From: Aminivibrio pyruvatiphilus
GTDB taxonomy: Bacteria > Synergistota > Synergistia > Synergistales > Aminobacteriaceae
DNA length: 64,000 nt
Assembly (NCBI RefSeq): GCF_004366815.1
Contig: NZ_SORI01000008.1
Span: 24,034-88,033, forward strand
Direction of reading: 5' to 3'
Shown here piece by piece: positions 49,228 through 57,351 of the stretch; the stretch's first letter is position 1; every line of letters starts with the position of its first letter. A program made the translations under genes and the position numbers. Below the pieces are notes generated by a model that saw only the letters and a program-made list of their open reading frames with translations, did not search any database and had not been told where the DNA came from.

Positions 49228-49788
49228 TCACTGGCCGTACATTCCCAGGAGATCCCTTTCTTTTCGGGCGAGCCGCTCTTCTTCGCCGCGCACGACAGCG
49301 GCATACCGCTCAAGGGTCGCGGCAGCCTCGCGGGACTGCTCCTTCACGGGCTGCCCTGCCGGTTCCGCCACGGCCGGACCGCCAGTGCCCCCCGGTGACG
49401 GCATCAGCATTTCCAGATCTTCCTCGTGAATATCCGCAAACCGGGCCAGGGACCGCAGGGCTTTACGAAACACGGCGGCCTTCTTTTTTTCTCCTGCCAG
49501 TACTGCCTGAAACAGAAGGATGAAAAGGGCTGCTTCAATATCCTTCCGGGGATGGGGAAGAGAGGCGCTGTTTTCCACCGGAGCCCCATGGACGCGGAGA
49601 GTCTCCCGGAAATCTGAAAAAACCCTGAAAGCCCATTTCAGCGTAATGGACCGCTGTTCATCCTTCATGAAAAGGATGGCCCTGCATCCGATTCTCTTCA
49701 TCAGCCCCAGGGGGTCCCTGGCGGCTTCCAGCCTGAGGGCCTCCGGGCTCTCAGCCCTTTTCACGGATGAAGCTGCACGGGCAGCCAT
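49228..49788 (-). CDS. Hypothetical protein
   Basis: 186 aa from ATG 49788 behind a strong AGGAGGAGG. It is helical: a conserved-looking middle DPLGLMKRIGCRAILFMKDEQRSITLKWAFRVFSDF, a hydrophobic helix KDIEAALFILLFQAVLAGEKKK, a proline/glycine linker, and an acidic-basic helical tail. No signal peptide or known domain is recognised. Terminated by its own hairpin, so it is monocistronic. Confidence 0.7.
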   Translation of the reverse strand: MAARAASSVKRAESPEALRLEAARDPLGLMKRIGCRAILFMKDEQRSITLKWAFRVFSDFRETLRVHGAPVENSASLPHPRKDIEAALFILLFQAVLAGEKKKAAVFRKALRSLARFADIHEEDLEMLMPSPGGTGGPAVAEPAGQPVKEQSREAAATLERYAAVVRGEEERLARKERDLLGMYGQ

Positions 49789-50014
49789 TCTTTCATTCCT
49801 CCTCCTGCCTGCACACCATGGACAACTACGCCTGAACCGAAAGCGCGATGCCCTGAAGGACTTTGGGCAAAGACGAGGGTTTCGTTCAGGCACTCTCCGC
49901 CGTCTCCGCGGATCCCGTATTTACAAGCCTTTACAGGAATTCAGTGTAGCAGTCTGTGAATAAAAAAGCAAGTTGGCGGCCTGCACCTGCGGCGGGGCAG
50001 TTGTGCCGGACCGC

Positions 50015-50042
50015 TTGACAATCTTCCGCCAGTTCTTACACT
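50015..50042 (+). promoter_or_regulatory. Sigma-70 promoter of the nucleoside importer operon
   Basis: TTGACA (50015-50020), 16-bp spacer, TACACT (50037-50042), 48 bp before the bmpA start, with RBS GGGAGGGG. The rest of the 302-bp gap 49789-50090 shows no gene, and no purine riboswitch could be recognised. Confidence 0.65.
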
Positions 50043-50090
50043 TGATGCACATTCTCAGGCTTACAAAACGACAATCAGGGAGGGGTTAGA

Positions 50091-51113
50091 ATGAAGAAGA
50101 CACTGGCATGGGTGCTCTGTGCAGTACTGCTGCTCGGACTGGCACTTACCGGCACGGCACCGAACACCGCGAGCGCCGCAGGCGTGGTGAAGATCGCCCT
50201 CATCATCGAAAGCACCGTCGATGACAAGGGCTGGTGCCAGGCCATGCACGACGGCATTCTCCAGGCGCAGAAAGAGCTTCCCGGACGGATCGAGTACAGC
50301 TACAGCGAAAAAATGAAGCCCGTGGACGCAGGATCCGCCGTGCTCCAGTACGTATCCCAGGGATACCACATCATCATCGGCCACGGCGCCCAGTACAAGA
50401 ACCTGATGCTCGAAATGGCCGAGGAGTATCCTGATGTCACCTTCGCCTTCGGCACCAGCGCCGAGATCGGACCCGAAAACGTCTTCACCTACATGCCCCA
50501 GAGCGAGGAAACCGGATATCTCTCCGGCCTCATCGCAGGCATGACCACGAAAAAGAACACTGTCGGCCTTGTCGGTCCCGTGGACGGCGGCGACGCGGCC
50601 CGCTACAACCGGGGCTTCGTGCTGGGCGTACAGGCGGTCAACCCGAAGGCGAAGATCATGGTCGCCCACACCGGTTCCTTCGCTGATTTCGTCAAGGCCG
50701 GAGAAGTGGCCGAAACGCAGATCAAGGCCGGGGCAGACGTGCTCACCGGCTCTTCCCAGCAGGCCCTCGGCGCCCTGCGGGCCGTGGCGGACCACAGGGA
50801 CGCCCCGGTCTGGTGGGTCGGCCAGGACATCGCCCAGATCCACATCACCGAGGGATACAAGTGCATTGCCGCCTCTTCCTACAACTACGGGGCGGTCATC
50901 GTCAGCCTCGTGGCAAAGCTGGACGCCGGGATCAGGGGCGGCGAGTGCATCCCCCTGAACTTCTCCAACGGCGGCTTCGTCTTCGCCTTCAACGAGGCGC
51001 TGAAAGACATGGTCACCGGGGCCGTTGAACAGAAGGTCAATGAAGCCCTTGAAAAATTCCGGGCGACCCCCGACACCCTCGACTGGAGCGCAGTGGACTA
51101 CTCGAAGCTCTGA
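50091..51113 (+). CDS. BMP family ABC transporter substrate-binding protein
   Basis: 340 aa with a Sec signal peptide (residues 1-29, cut near ASA-AG) and no lipobox, so a free periplasmic protein. VVKIALIIESTVDDKGWCQAMHDGI, QGYHIIIGHGAQYKN and YMPQSEETGYLSGLIAG match the BMP/Med family, which binds purine or other nucleosides. It is followed by ATPase and two permeases. A strong hairpin right after the stop probably limits downstream readthrough. Confidence 0.92.
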   Translation: MKKTLAWVLCAVLLLGLALTGTAPNTASAAGVVKIALIIESTVDDKGWCQAMHDGILQAQKELPGRIEYSYSEKMKPVDAGSAVLQYVSQGYHIIIGHGAQYKNLMLEMAEEYPDVTFAFGTSAEIGPENVFTYMPQSEETGYLSGLIAGMTTKKNTVGLVGPVDGGDAARYNRGFVLGVQAVNPKAKIMVAHTGSFADFVKAGEVAETQIKAGADVLTGSSQQALGALRAVADHRDAPVWWVGQDIAQIHITEGYKCIAASSYNYGAVIVSLVAKLDAGIRGGECIPLNFSNGGFVFAFNEALKDMVTGAVEQKVNEALEKFRATPDTLDWSAVDYSKL

Positions 51114-51121
51114 TATAAATG

Positions 51122-51160
51122 AAAGTCCTGCGGAGAACGTTTCCTCCGCAGGACTTTTTT
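51122..51160 (+). terminator. Intra-operon terminator/attenuator after the binding protein
   Basis: 14-bp perfect stem (51122-51135 with 51144-51157), 8-nt loop and U6. It sits between the binding-protein gene and the ATPase gene; partial readthrough would give more binding protein than transporter. Confidence 0.88.
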
Positions 51161-51188
51161 ACTATCCCCGAATACCGGGAGGTCTCCC

Positions 51189-52727
51189 ATGGAACCGAAC
51201 ACCGGCAAAATCACCAGCCTCCGGGTGGAGCACATCACCAAGCGCTTCCCCGGGGTCCTCGCCTGCAGCGACATTTCCCTCTCCGTCGGGGAGGGCGAAG
51301 TGCTGGCCCTGGTGGGAGAGAACGGCGCGGGAAAGACCACGCTGATGAACATCCTGATGGGCCTGTACCGTCCCGACGAGGGGCGCATCCTGATCAACGG
51401 CGGGGAGGCCGTCTTCCGCTCCCCCGGCGATGCCTTCGCCGCGGGACTGGGCATGGTGCACCAGCAGTACATGCTGGTGGCGAACATGACGGTGCTGGAA
51501 AACATCGCCCTCGGCTACACCAGGGCATGGTCTCCCCTGGCTCTCGACCTTGACATGGTCCGGGCCCGCATTGACGAAGTCTCCCGGAAATACGGCCTTG
51601 CCGTGGATCCCGACGCCTACGTCTGGCAGCTTTCCGTGGGGGAACAGCAGCGGGTCGAGCTGGTGAAAACCCTCTGCCTCGGCGCCCGCTTTCTCATCCT
51701 GGACGAGCCGACCAGTGCCCTGACGCCCCAGGAAACGGACGAACTGATCCTCCTTCTCAGGAGAATGACACGGGAACTTTCCATCATTTTCATCAGCCAC
51801 AAACTCCAGGAGGTGAAGAATCTCTCCGACAAGGTGGTCATTCTCCGCCGGGGAGAGGTGGTCTTCGAGGGCAGCACCGCCGACCACTCCCCGGACGATA
51901 TCGCCGCGCTCATGACAGGGCGGGAGATCCACCTTCCCAGGAACGAGGCGCCGGAGTGCGAAGGAAAGGCGGCCCTCGACATCCGGGGGCTGAAGGTCCG
52001 GAGCGACCGGGGCTTCCTTGCGGTGGACGGCCTTGATCTCTCGGTCTGCGCCGGGGAAATAGTCGGCCTTGCCGGAGTCTCGGGCAACGGGCAGCGGGAA
52101 CTTGCCGAAGCCATCAACGGCCTGAGGAAGGCCGAGGGCGGGGAAATCCTCTTCTTCGGCCGGGACATCGCCAATCATTCTCCCCGGGAGATCATCGACT
52201 CCGGAATGGGCTACATCCCCGAGGAGCGGAACACGGAGGGGATCGTCCCCTCCTTCTCCATGAAGGAAAATTTCATCCTGAAGGACGCGGGCGCTCCCCG
52301 GTTCTCGTCACGATCCTTCCTGAAGCTGAAAGAGATCGACCGCCATGCGGACCGGCTGCGCACGGAGTTCGACATCCGAAGCCCCGACACGGGGGTGGCG
52401 GCAGGGTCCCTTTCCGGAGGCAACATCCAGAAGGTCATCCTCGCCCGGGAGATTTCCCGCAGGCCGCGGTTTCTCGTGGCGGTTTATCCCACCCGGGGGC
52501 TGGACATGGGGGCTGCGGAGTTCATTCACAGGCGCCTCCTGGAGAAGCGCATGGAAGGCATAGGCATCCTGCTGATCAGCGAAGAACTGGAAGAAATTCT
52601 CGACCTCTCCGACCGCATCGCCGTCATCTTCAAGGGCCGGATTCTCGGCACCCTCGACCGGCGGTCGGCGGACAGCAGAAAGATCGGAATCCTGATGGCG
52701 GGTGTGCACCATGACGAAGCAGTTTAA
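51189..52727 (+). CDS. Nucleoside ABC transporter ATPase (two ABC domains)
   Basis: 512 aa with tandem ABC domains as in RbsA/NupA-type importers. Domain 1: GENGAGKTT, LSVGEQQRVELVKTL and LILDEPTSALT. Domain 2 has a degenerate P-loop GVSGNGQRELAEAI and signature LSGGNIQKVILAREI. RBS GGGAGG before ATG 51189. It energises uptake through the two permeases that follow. Confidence 0.95.
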   Translation: MEPNTGKITSLRVEHITKRFPGVLACSDISLSVGEGEVLALVGENGAGKTTLMNILMGLYRPDEGRILINGGEAVFRSPGDAFAAGLGMVHQQYMLVANMTVLENIALGYTRAWSPLALDLDMVRARIDEVSRKYGLAVDPDAYVWQLSVGEQQRVELVKTLCLGARFLILDEPTSALTPQETDELILLLRRMTRELSIIFISHKLQEVKNLSDKVVILRRGEVVFEGSTADHSPDDIAALMTGREIHLPRNEAPECEGKAALDIRGLKVRSDRGFLAVDGLDLSVCAGEIVGLAGVSGNGQRELAEAINGLRKAEGGEILFFGRDIANHSPREIIDSGMGYIPEERNTEGIVPSFSMKENFILKDAGAPRFSSRSFLKLKEIDRHADRLRTEFDIRSPDTGVAAGSLSGGNIQKVILAREISRRPRFLVAVYPTRGLDMGAAEFIHRRLLEKRMEGIGILLISEELEEILDLSDRIAVIFKGRILGTLDRRSADSRKIGILMAGVHHDEAV

Positions 52728-53808
52728 GATTCTCTACAGGATGGTCATCATCCTTCTGGCCGGGGCGGCCGCCATGCTCCTGGGCGCGTTCATCCTGTGG
52801 GCCATCGGCGCGGACGTGACGAAAACCTACTCGGTCATCATCCTCGAACCCCTCAAAAACAGGATACAGATCGGCGAAGTGATCATCCGGGCCATACCGC
52901 TCACCGTCATCGCCCTGGGGATCTCGGTCGCCTACCGGAGCGGCATTATCAACATCGGCGCGGAGGGGCAGATGGCCATGGGCATCCTCGCCGCCACGGC
53001 AGTTGCCCTCGCTCTCCCCGGCCTGCCGAAGGCCGTGCTGCTCCCCCTGGCCCTCACCGCGGGAGCCCTCGGCGGGGCGGCATGGGGCTTCATACCCGGA
53101 CTCCTCAAGGCGAAGCTTCACGTCAGCGAGCTGCTCTCCACGGTGATGCTGAACTACATCGCCGCCCAGTTCTATACCTTCTGCCTGAGGGGCCCCATGC
53201 TCGATCCGGCGGAGATCACCATGGGAAGCGGAACGCCCCAGTCCATGCGCCTGACGAGGGCCGTCTGGCTCGACCGGCTGGTTCCGGGCACGCGAATCCA
53301 CACGGGCGTCTATATCGCCCTCTTCCTCGCCTTCGTCGTCTGGCTGCTCCTCTGGAGAACCTCGTGGGGGTACAGGATGCGGGCAGCAGGAGCAGGCGAA
53401 CGGGCCGCGAGGTACGGCGGCATCGGCGTGGCGGGCTGCCTCGTTGCAGCCATGATGATCAGCGGGGCTTTCGCAGGGCTGGCCGGGGCCGTGGAGGTGG
53501 CGGGGGTACACCGGCGGGCCATCGAGGGCATCACCGGCGGCTACGGCTTCAGCGGAATCGTTGTCGCCCTCTTTGGAGGACTGCACCCCGCGGGCATCGT
53601 CCCGGCTTCCTTCTTCTTCGGCCTGCTCATCGTGGGGGCCGACATGACACAGCGCATGGCGGGAGTTCCCGCGAACATGGTGCTTGTGCTGCAGGGGGTG
53701 ATCATCCTCGTCATCGTGGCCACGCGGATGGTCCTCGCGAACCCTTACCTGGCGGACCGTGTCTGGCGCAGATACAGGGCCCTGTTCCGCCACAACATGG
53801 AGGAGTGA
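52711..53808 (+). CDS. ABC transporter permease (nucleoside importer, subunit 1)
   Basis: 365 aa, about ten TM helices. Contains the BPD_transp_2 blocks INIGAEGQMAMGILAA and LSTVMLNYIAAQF. It overlaps the ATPase gene by 17 bp. Start ATG 52711; a GTG at 52702 is three codons earlier. Confidence 0.93.
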   Translation: MTKQFKILYRMVIILLAGAAAMLLGAFILWAIGADVTKTYSVIILEPLKNRIQIGEVIIRAIPLTVIALGISVAYRSGIINIGAEGQMAMGILAATAVALALPGLPKAVLLPLALTAGALGGAAWGFIPGLLKAKLHVSELLSTVMLNYIAAQFYTFCLRGPMLDPAEITMGSGTPQSMRLTRAVWLDRLVPGTRIHTGVYIALFLAFVVWLLLWRTSWGYRMRAAGAGERAARYGGIGVAGCLVAAMMISGAFAGLAGAVEVAGVHRRAIEGITGGYGFSGIVVALFGGLHPAGIVPASFFFGLLIVGADMTQRMAGVPANMVLVLQGVIILVIVATRMVLANPYLADRVWRRYRALFRHNMEE

Positions 53809-53812
53809 TCCC

Positions 53813-54757
53813 ATGGACTTCGCCGTCAACATTCTCGCCCTCGGCATTCCCTTCAGCGTTGCCCTTCTGCTCGCCTCTCTGGGCGAAATGTTCAACCAGA
53901 GGGCGGGGGTTTTCAACCTCGGCTGCGAGGGGATCATGGCCATGGGCGCCTTCCTCGGCATGCTCGTCCCCTACGCCGCCGGACAGGGAGCCCCCGTTTC
54001 AGGAGCCTTCAACCTTCTCGGCCTCCTGCTCGCCATGGGAGCCGGCGCCCTGCTCGGCCTCTTCTTCGGGCTGGCGGTGATCACCTTCCGGGCCCCCCAG
54101 GGAATCGCAGGCATCGGCCTGCAGATGTTCGGCGTCGGCACCGCCGGAACCCTCTTCCGCCACTTCGTGGGCGGAACACAGAGCATCCCCGGCATCGACA
54201 GGCTCCCGATCCCCGTCCTCTCGGAGATCCCCTTGCTCGGGCCCGTCTTCTTCTCCCACAACCCGCTGGTCTACCTGACCTTCCTCCTGGTTCCCGCCGC
54301 ATGGTACATCCTCTTCAGGACACCCTGGGGGCTGCGGGTCCGCGCCTCGGGGACCAACCCGCGGGCCGCCGACTCCATGGGCATCCGGGTCAACCTCGTC
54401 CGCTACCAGGCGCTGGCCGTCGGGGGGGCGCTCGCCGGCCTGGCCGGTGCATATCTCAGCCTCTGCCAGGTGAAGATGTTCAGCGACGAAATCATTGCGG
54501 GACGGGGCTTCATCGCCGTTGCCCTGGTCTATTTCGGCCACTGGCGCCCCCTCAAGATCACGGGAGGGGCGCTGCTCTTCAGCCTCGCCCAGGCCCTCCA
54601 GCTCGCCATCCAGGGGCAGGGCATCGACTTCCCCTACGAATTCGCCGTCATGCTCCCCTACGCCCTGGTCATCGTCGTTCTTGCCTTCAGCCGGGAAAGC
54701 CTGCTGCTGGGCCCAACCGCCCTCGGCAAACCCTTCAACCGCGAGATGCGCACCTGA
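53813..54757 (+). CDS. ABC transporter permease (nucleoside importer, subunit 2)
   Basis: 314 aa, about nine TM helices. FNLGCEGIMAMGAFLGML matches the partner permease motif, and GRGFIAVALVYFGHWRP the C-terminal one. AGGAGTG before ATG 53813, 4 bp after subunit 1. Confidence 0.93.
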   Translation: MDFAVNILALGIPFSVALLLASLGEMFNQRAGVFNLGCEGIMAMGAFLGMLVPYAAGQGAPVSGAFNLLGLLLAMGAGALLGLFFGLAVITFRAPQGIAGIGLQMFGVGTAGTLFRHFVGGTQSIPGIDRLPIPVLSEIPLLGPVFFSHNPLVYLTFLLVPAAWYILFRTPWGLRVRASGTNPRAADSMGIRVNLVRYQALAVGGALAGLAGAYLSLCQVKMFSDEIIAGRGFIAVALVYFGHWRPLKITGGALLFSLAQALQLAIQGQGIDFPYEFAVMLPYALVIVVLAFSRESLLLGPTALGKPFNREMRT

Positions 54758-54787
54758 CCGCCCCGTATCCGAAAGGGGGAAACTCAA

Positions 54788-55282
54788 ATGAACACACTGG
54801 ACAAAGTGCTCCTGAGACGCTGTATCGAACTGTCAGAAGAGGCGGCCGCCTCGGGGAACCATCCCTTCGGCGCGCTGCTGGCGGACAGAGAAGGAAAGAT
54901 CCTCGTCGAATCCGGAAATATCGAGGTCACGGAGCGGGACTGCACGGGCCATGCCGAAACGACCGTCATGCGGCTCGCCGGTAAAAAGTATTCAAAGGAG
55001 TTCCTCTGGGAATGCACCCTCTACACCACCGCCGAACCGTGCTGCATGTGCGTCGGCGCCATTTACTGGGGCAACGTGGGGAGGATTGTTTTCGGCATCA
55101 CGGAGAAGCAGCTCCTCGAACTCACCGGCGCGCACAAGGACAACCCCACCTTCGACCTCCCCTCCCGGGAGATCATCGCCAGGGGGCAGAAGAAGATCGA
55201 AATTGTGGGCCCCGTCGACGACAGGGAACTGCAGGAGGAGATCATCTCGGCGCACAGAGGGCACTGGACGAAGGGGAAATAA
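54788..55282 (+). CDS. Nucleoside/nucleobase deaminase (cytidine-deaminase fold; GuaD/TadA-like)
   Basis: 164 aa. Zinc site HAE (TGHAETTVM) and PCCMC (EPCCMCVGAIYW), catalytic glutamate kept. Length and the HPFGALLAD opening fit guanine deaminase-like enzymes better than tRNA-specific TadA, which lacks the long C-terminal tail. AAAGGGGG precedes the ATG. Being last in a nucleoside importer operon suggests it deaminates the imported base or nucleoside. Confidence 0.85.
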   Translation: MNTLDKVLLRRCIELSEEAAASGNHPFGALLADREGKILVESGNIEVTERDCTGHAETTVMRLAGKKYSKEFLWECTLYTTAEPCCMCVGAIYWGNVGRIVFGITEKQLLELTGAHKDNPTFDLPSREIIARGQKKIEIVGPVDDRELQEEIISAHRGHWTKGK

Positions 55283-55283
55283 A

Positions 55284-55318
55284 AACAGCCGGGAGAGACT
55301 GACGCTCTTCCGGCTGTT
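55284..55318 (+). terminator. Hairpin after the importer/deaminase operon
   Basis: 14-bp stem with one G-U pair (55284-55297 with 55305-55318), 7-nt loop, poor U tract. It stands between the deaminase and the convergent selC gene. Confidence 0.7.
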
Positions 55319-55332
55319 CATGGCAATCAGGT

Positions 55333-55430
55333 TGGCGGAGGCGTGTGGGAATCGAACCCACCGGAGACAGCCTATACTGCCCCCCACTGGATTTGAAGTC
55401 CAGGGCACCCACCAGGACACATTCGCCTCC
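55333..55430 (-). tRNA. selC: tRNA-Sec (selenocysteine, anticodon TCA)
   Basis: 98 nt with encoded CCA and discriminator G. Anticodon loop CTTCAAA with TCA, acceptor GGAGGCG/CGCCTCC, extended D stem, long variable arm and T arm GGGTTCGATTCCC. This is the tRNA on which serine is converted to Sec for UGA decoding. The 5' 64 nt and 75 bp upstream are the left copy of the 139-bp att repeat of a mobile element, so the present promoter was brought in by the element. Confidence 0.96.
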
Positions 55431-55505
55431 CTGCCGAAGCTATGATAAGCCATCCCATATAAGGCGTCAACCGCATTCGGGAAATTTTCCCCGTTGTCTG
55501 ACAAA
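55367..55505. repeat. Left att repeat (139 bp) of the selC element
   Basis: Identical base for base to 63861-63999. It covers the tRNA-Sec 5' 64 nt and 75 bp of upstream promoter DNA. Identity ends at 55366/63860 and at 55506/64000. Confidence 0.97.
55442..55470 (-). promoter_or_regulatory. selC promoter inside the left att repeat
   Basis: Minus strand TTGACG (55465-55470), 17-bp spacer, TATCAT (55442-55447), 11 bp ahead of the tRNA 5' end. An identical copy is at 63936-63964. Confidence 0.85.
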
Positions 55506-55515
55506 GAGGCACAAA

Positions 55516-55541
55516 GCTTAAAAAGGCAGTGTAGTCCAGTG
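55516..55541 (+). repeat. Left arm repeats GCTTAAAA and TAGTCCAGTG (candidate integrase arm sites)
   Basis: GCTTAAAA (55516-55523) and TAGTCCAGTG (55532-55541) lie just inside the left att repeat. The same two words lie just inside the right repeat at 63814-63821 and 63803-63812. In the circular form they would flank the att core on both sides. Confidence 0.55.
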
Positions 55542-55581
55542 TGGTTAGAATAACGCTGGGTTTTCTCTAATGTTAACCACA
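55540..55581. repeat. Inverted repeat in the integrase leader
   Basis: TGTGGTTA (55540-55547) and TAACCACA (55574-55581) with a 26-nt spacer, directly before the integrase RBS (AGGAGG). Possible operator or autoregulation site. Confidence 0.4.
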
Positions 55582-55597
55582 TAGGAGGAAACATTTC

Positions 55598-56539
55598 ATG
55601 ACTGCAGTGCCGATTCGTAAGGAATACCGCAATCTTGCCCCGAAGGACGTATTACCCCGGTTTCTCCTTTTTAAGAAGGCTTCCGGTCTTTCACAACGGA
55701 CGGTTGATGACTACCAGTTAATACTGGGGATCTTCTTCTCGCGGTTCCCCGACGCCCTTGACTACCCCAGGGAGCGGACCATGGAATTCCTCTCCGCCTA
55801 TGAGAACCCAACATCGTATAACATCCGGTTCGCCTATCTCAAGGTGTTTTGGGACTGGACCGCGAGGGAAGGATATTTCCGGGGTGACCGTCACCCACTC
55901 GATGGACTGAAGAAACGGAAGCCGCGCGGAAGGATCGTCCAGCTAGAGGAGGGCGAGGTCCACAACCTTCTAGACCAGCCGGACAAGGGGCGATATGCGG
56001 GGTTCCGTGATTACGCCCTGATCTGTCTCCAGGTTGATACGGGCATTCGTCCAGGGGAAGCCTTACAGCTCATGTCCGATGATTTCCACCGCGAGAAGGG
56101 CGAAGTGGTTGTCCGCGCCGAAGTCGCCAAGACCCGGACGCCGAGGATTCTTCCCCTCGCGGCTCCCACCGTCCAGACCATTGAAACACTCCTCTCCCTG
56201 CATTGTCCGACGTGGCGCAACGCCCCGATCTTCGCCACGGAATACGGACTGCCCTTCTCCGTCAGGGAATACTCCCGCCGCGTCAAGGATTACGGCAAGC
56301 GGTGCGGTCTGGACATAACCGCCTACTCCCTGCGCCACGCAGCCGCCCTGCTCCTTCTCCGCAAGGGAGCGGATGCCTTCACCGTACAGAACATCCTAGG
56401 GCACAGCACCATGACCATGACCCGGCACTATGTCAACCTGACCACCGAGGACACAAGGCGAGGACACGGAAAAGCCGGAGTGCTCCTGTCCATCTTGGGG
56501 AAGGAGGCGCCGAAGAATCAGAGGGTGAGGAAGCTGTGA
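55598..56539 (+). CDS. int: Tyrosine integrase of the selC element
   Basis: 313 aa XerC/D-type recombinase. N-terminal SAM-like core-binding domain (residues about 20-95), then the catalytic domain with R151 (DTGIRPGEAL), K178, R246-H247 (YSLRH), H269 (LGHS) and nucleophile Y278 (RHY). The first histidine of the HxxR box is tyrosine (Y243). RBS AGGAGG 9 bp before ATG. It reads away from the left att repeat, the standard place for the integrase that acts on that site. Confidence 0.95.
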   Translation: MTAVPIRKEYRNLAPKDVLPRFLLFKKASGLSQRTVDDYQLILGIFFSRFPDALDYPRERTMEFLSAYENPTSYNIRFAYLKVFWDWTAREGYFRGDRHPLDGLKKRKPRGRIVQLEEGEVHNLLDQPDKGRYAGFRDYALICLQVDTGIRPGEALQLMSDDFHREKGEVVVRAEVAKTRTPRILPLAAPTVQTIETLLSLHCPTWRNAPIFATEYGLPFSVREYSRRVKDYGKRCGLDITAYSLRHAAALLLLRKGADAFTVQNILGHSTMTMTRHYVNLTTEDTRRGHGKAGVLLSILGKEAPKNQRVRKL

Positions 56540-56634
56540 CCCCGCAGGACGCCCCAGGTTGAACGATATGGAGCCGAGGCATATCTTTACACCCCTCGAA
56601 GAAAGGAGGCACGTCAGGAGGCATTGTAGCGCGT

Positions 56635-56650
56635 TGTTTCACGTGGAACC
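56635..56650 (-). other. parS-like ParB-binding site inside the element
   Basis: On the minus strand GGTTCCACGTGAAACA matches the chromosomal parS consensus TGTTNCACGTGAAACA at 15 of 16 positions (only the first base differs). It lies in the 165-bp non-coding gap after the integrase. No ParB or ParA gene is present in the element, so host ParB would have to bind it. Confidence 0.65.
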
Positions 56651-56661
56651 ATGGCACCAAG

Positions 56662-56677
56662 CCCCGCGAGAGCGGGG
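56662..56677 (+). terminator. Short hairpin after the integrase
   Basis: CCCCGC-GAGA-GCGGGG followed by TATCTT. May end the integrase transcript; the U tract is weak. Confidence 0.5.
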
Positions 56678-56704
56678 TATCTTGATACAGGGAGGAATCA
56701 CAAC

Positions 56705-57016
56705 ATGAAGCAGATCATCGAAGGCAAACGGTACGACACGGCAACTGCGCGGGAAATAGGAGCATGGTGGAACGGCTATCCGACGTCTGATTTCCACTAC
56801 TGCGAGGAGAAGTTATACAGGACCTCCAAGGGAAATTTCTTCCTTGCCGGTGAGGGCGGCGCTCTCTCTCAGTACGCCCGGAGCCACGGCAACGCCACAG
56901 GAGGCGGCGAGGCTATCATCCCCCTTTCGAGGGAAGAAGCTTTTCAGTGGGCGCAGGAATACTTGAAGCCGGAGGAATATGCGGAGCACTTTTCGGACCT
57001 GATAGAGGATGCATAG
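56705..57016 (+). CDS. Small conserved mobile-element protein, unknown function
   Basis: 103 aa from ATG 56705 with GGGAGG upstream. The pattern KRYDTATAREIGAWWNG...YPTSDFHYCEEKLYRTSKGNFFLAGEGGALSQYA...GGEAIIPLSREEAFQWAQEYL recalls a family often seen on plasmids and integrative elements of Gram-positives and related phyla. No catalytic motif is evident. It probably forms a two-gene unit with the next gene. Confidence 0.75.
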   Translation: MKQIIEGKRYDTATAREIGAWWNGYPTSDFHYCEEKLYRTSKGNFFLAGEGGALSQYARSHGNATGGGEAIIPLSREEAFQWAQEYLKPEEYAEHFSDLIEDA

Positions 57017-57047
57017 GCTCGCGAGGAAAAGAGGAGGAATCAGCACA

Positions 57048-57299
57048 ATGGAACGAATTTACAGGATGGATGTTAACGAAACGGACACAAGAAAGATCGT
57101 CGAGCGCATGAAGGAAATGATGCCCTTTGCCAAAAAGAATGGAAGGCTCGATCTTCATCTGCCGGATGAGTCAATAGTGATGCTGTATCCTGATGGTAGA
57201 ATTTCCTGTTTATGCCGCCCTCTCAGGTTCGTTAATGGTCAAACCGAGAAGCGGCGAATTCTCGCGAGAGAAGTTTATAACTCCTTCGAGTGGGAATAG
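57048..57299 (+). CDS. Hypothetical small protein
   Basis: 83 aa from ATG 57048 behind GAGGAATCAGCACA. Mixed alpha/beta composition, with RKIVERMKEMMPFAKKNGRLDLHLPDESIVMLYPDGRISCLCR. No domain recognised. Followed by a strong terminator, so it closes the 56705 unit. Confidence 0.65.
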   Translation: MERIYRMDVNETDTRKIVERMKEMMPFAKKNGRLDLHLPDESIVMLYPDGRISCLCRPLRFVNGQTEKRRILAREVYNSFEWE

Positions 57300-57323
57300 C
57301 GGACCTCAGGAAGAACACAAGAG

Positions 57324-57351
57324 AAAGCCCCTCATCCCGAGGGGCTTTTTT
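57324..57351 (+). terminator. Rho-independent terminator of the 56705-57299 unit
   Basis: 10-bp stem AAAGCCCCTC/GAGGGGCTTT (57324-57333 with 57339-57348) then U tract. It overlaps the 3' end of the convergent gene at 57332. Confidence 0.92.

Noticed and set aside
54992..55594. Minus-strand 200-aa open frame across tRNA-Sec and the att repeat (also its twin at 63816-63998)
   Set aside because: It runs through the tRNA gene and antisense to the deaminase. The same peptide appears twice only because the att repeat is duplicated.
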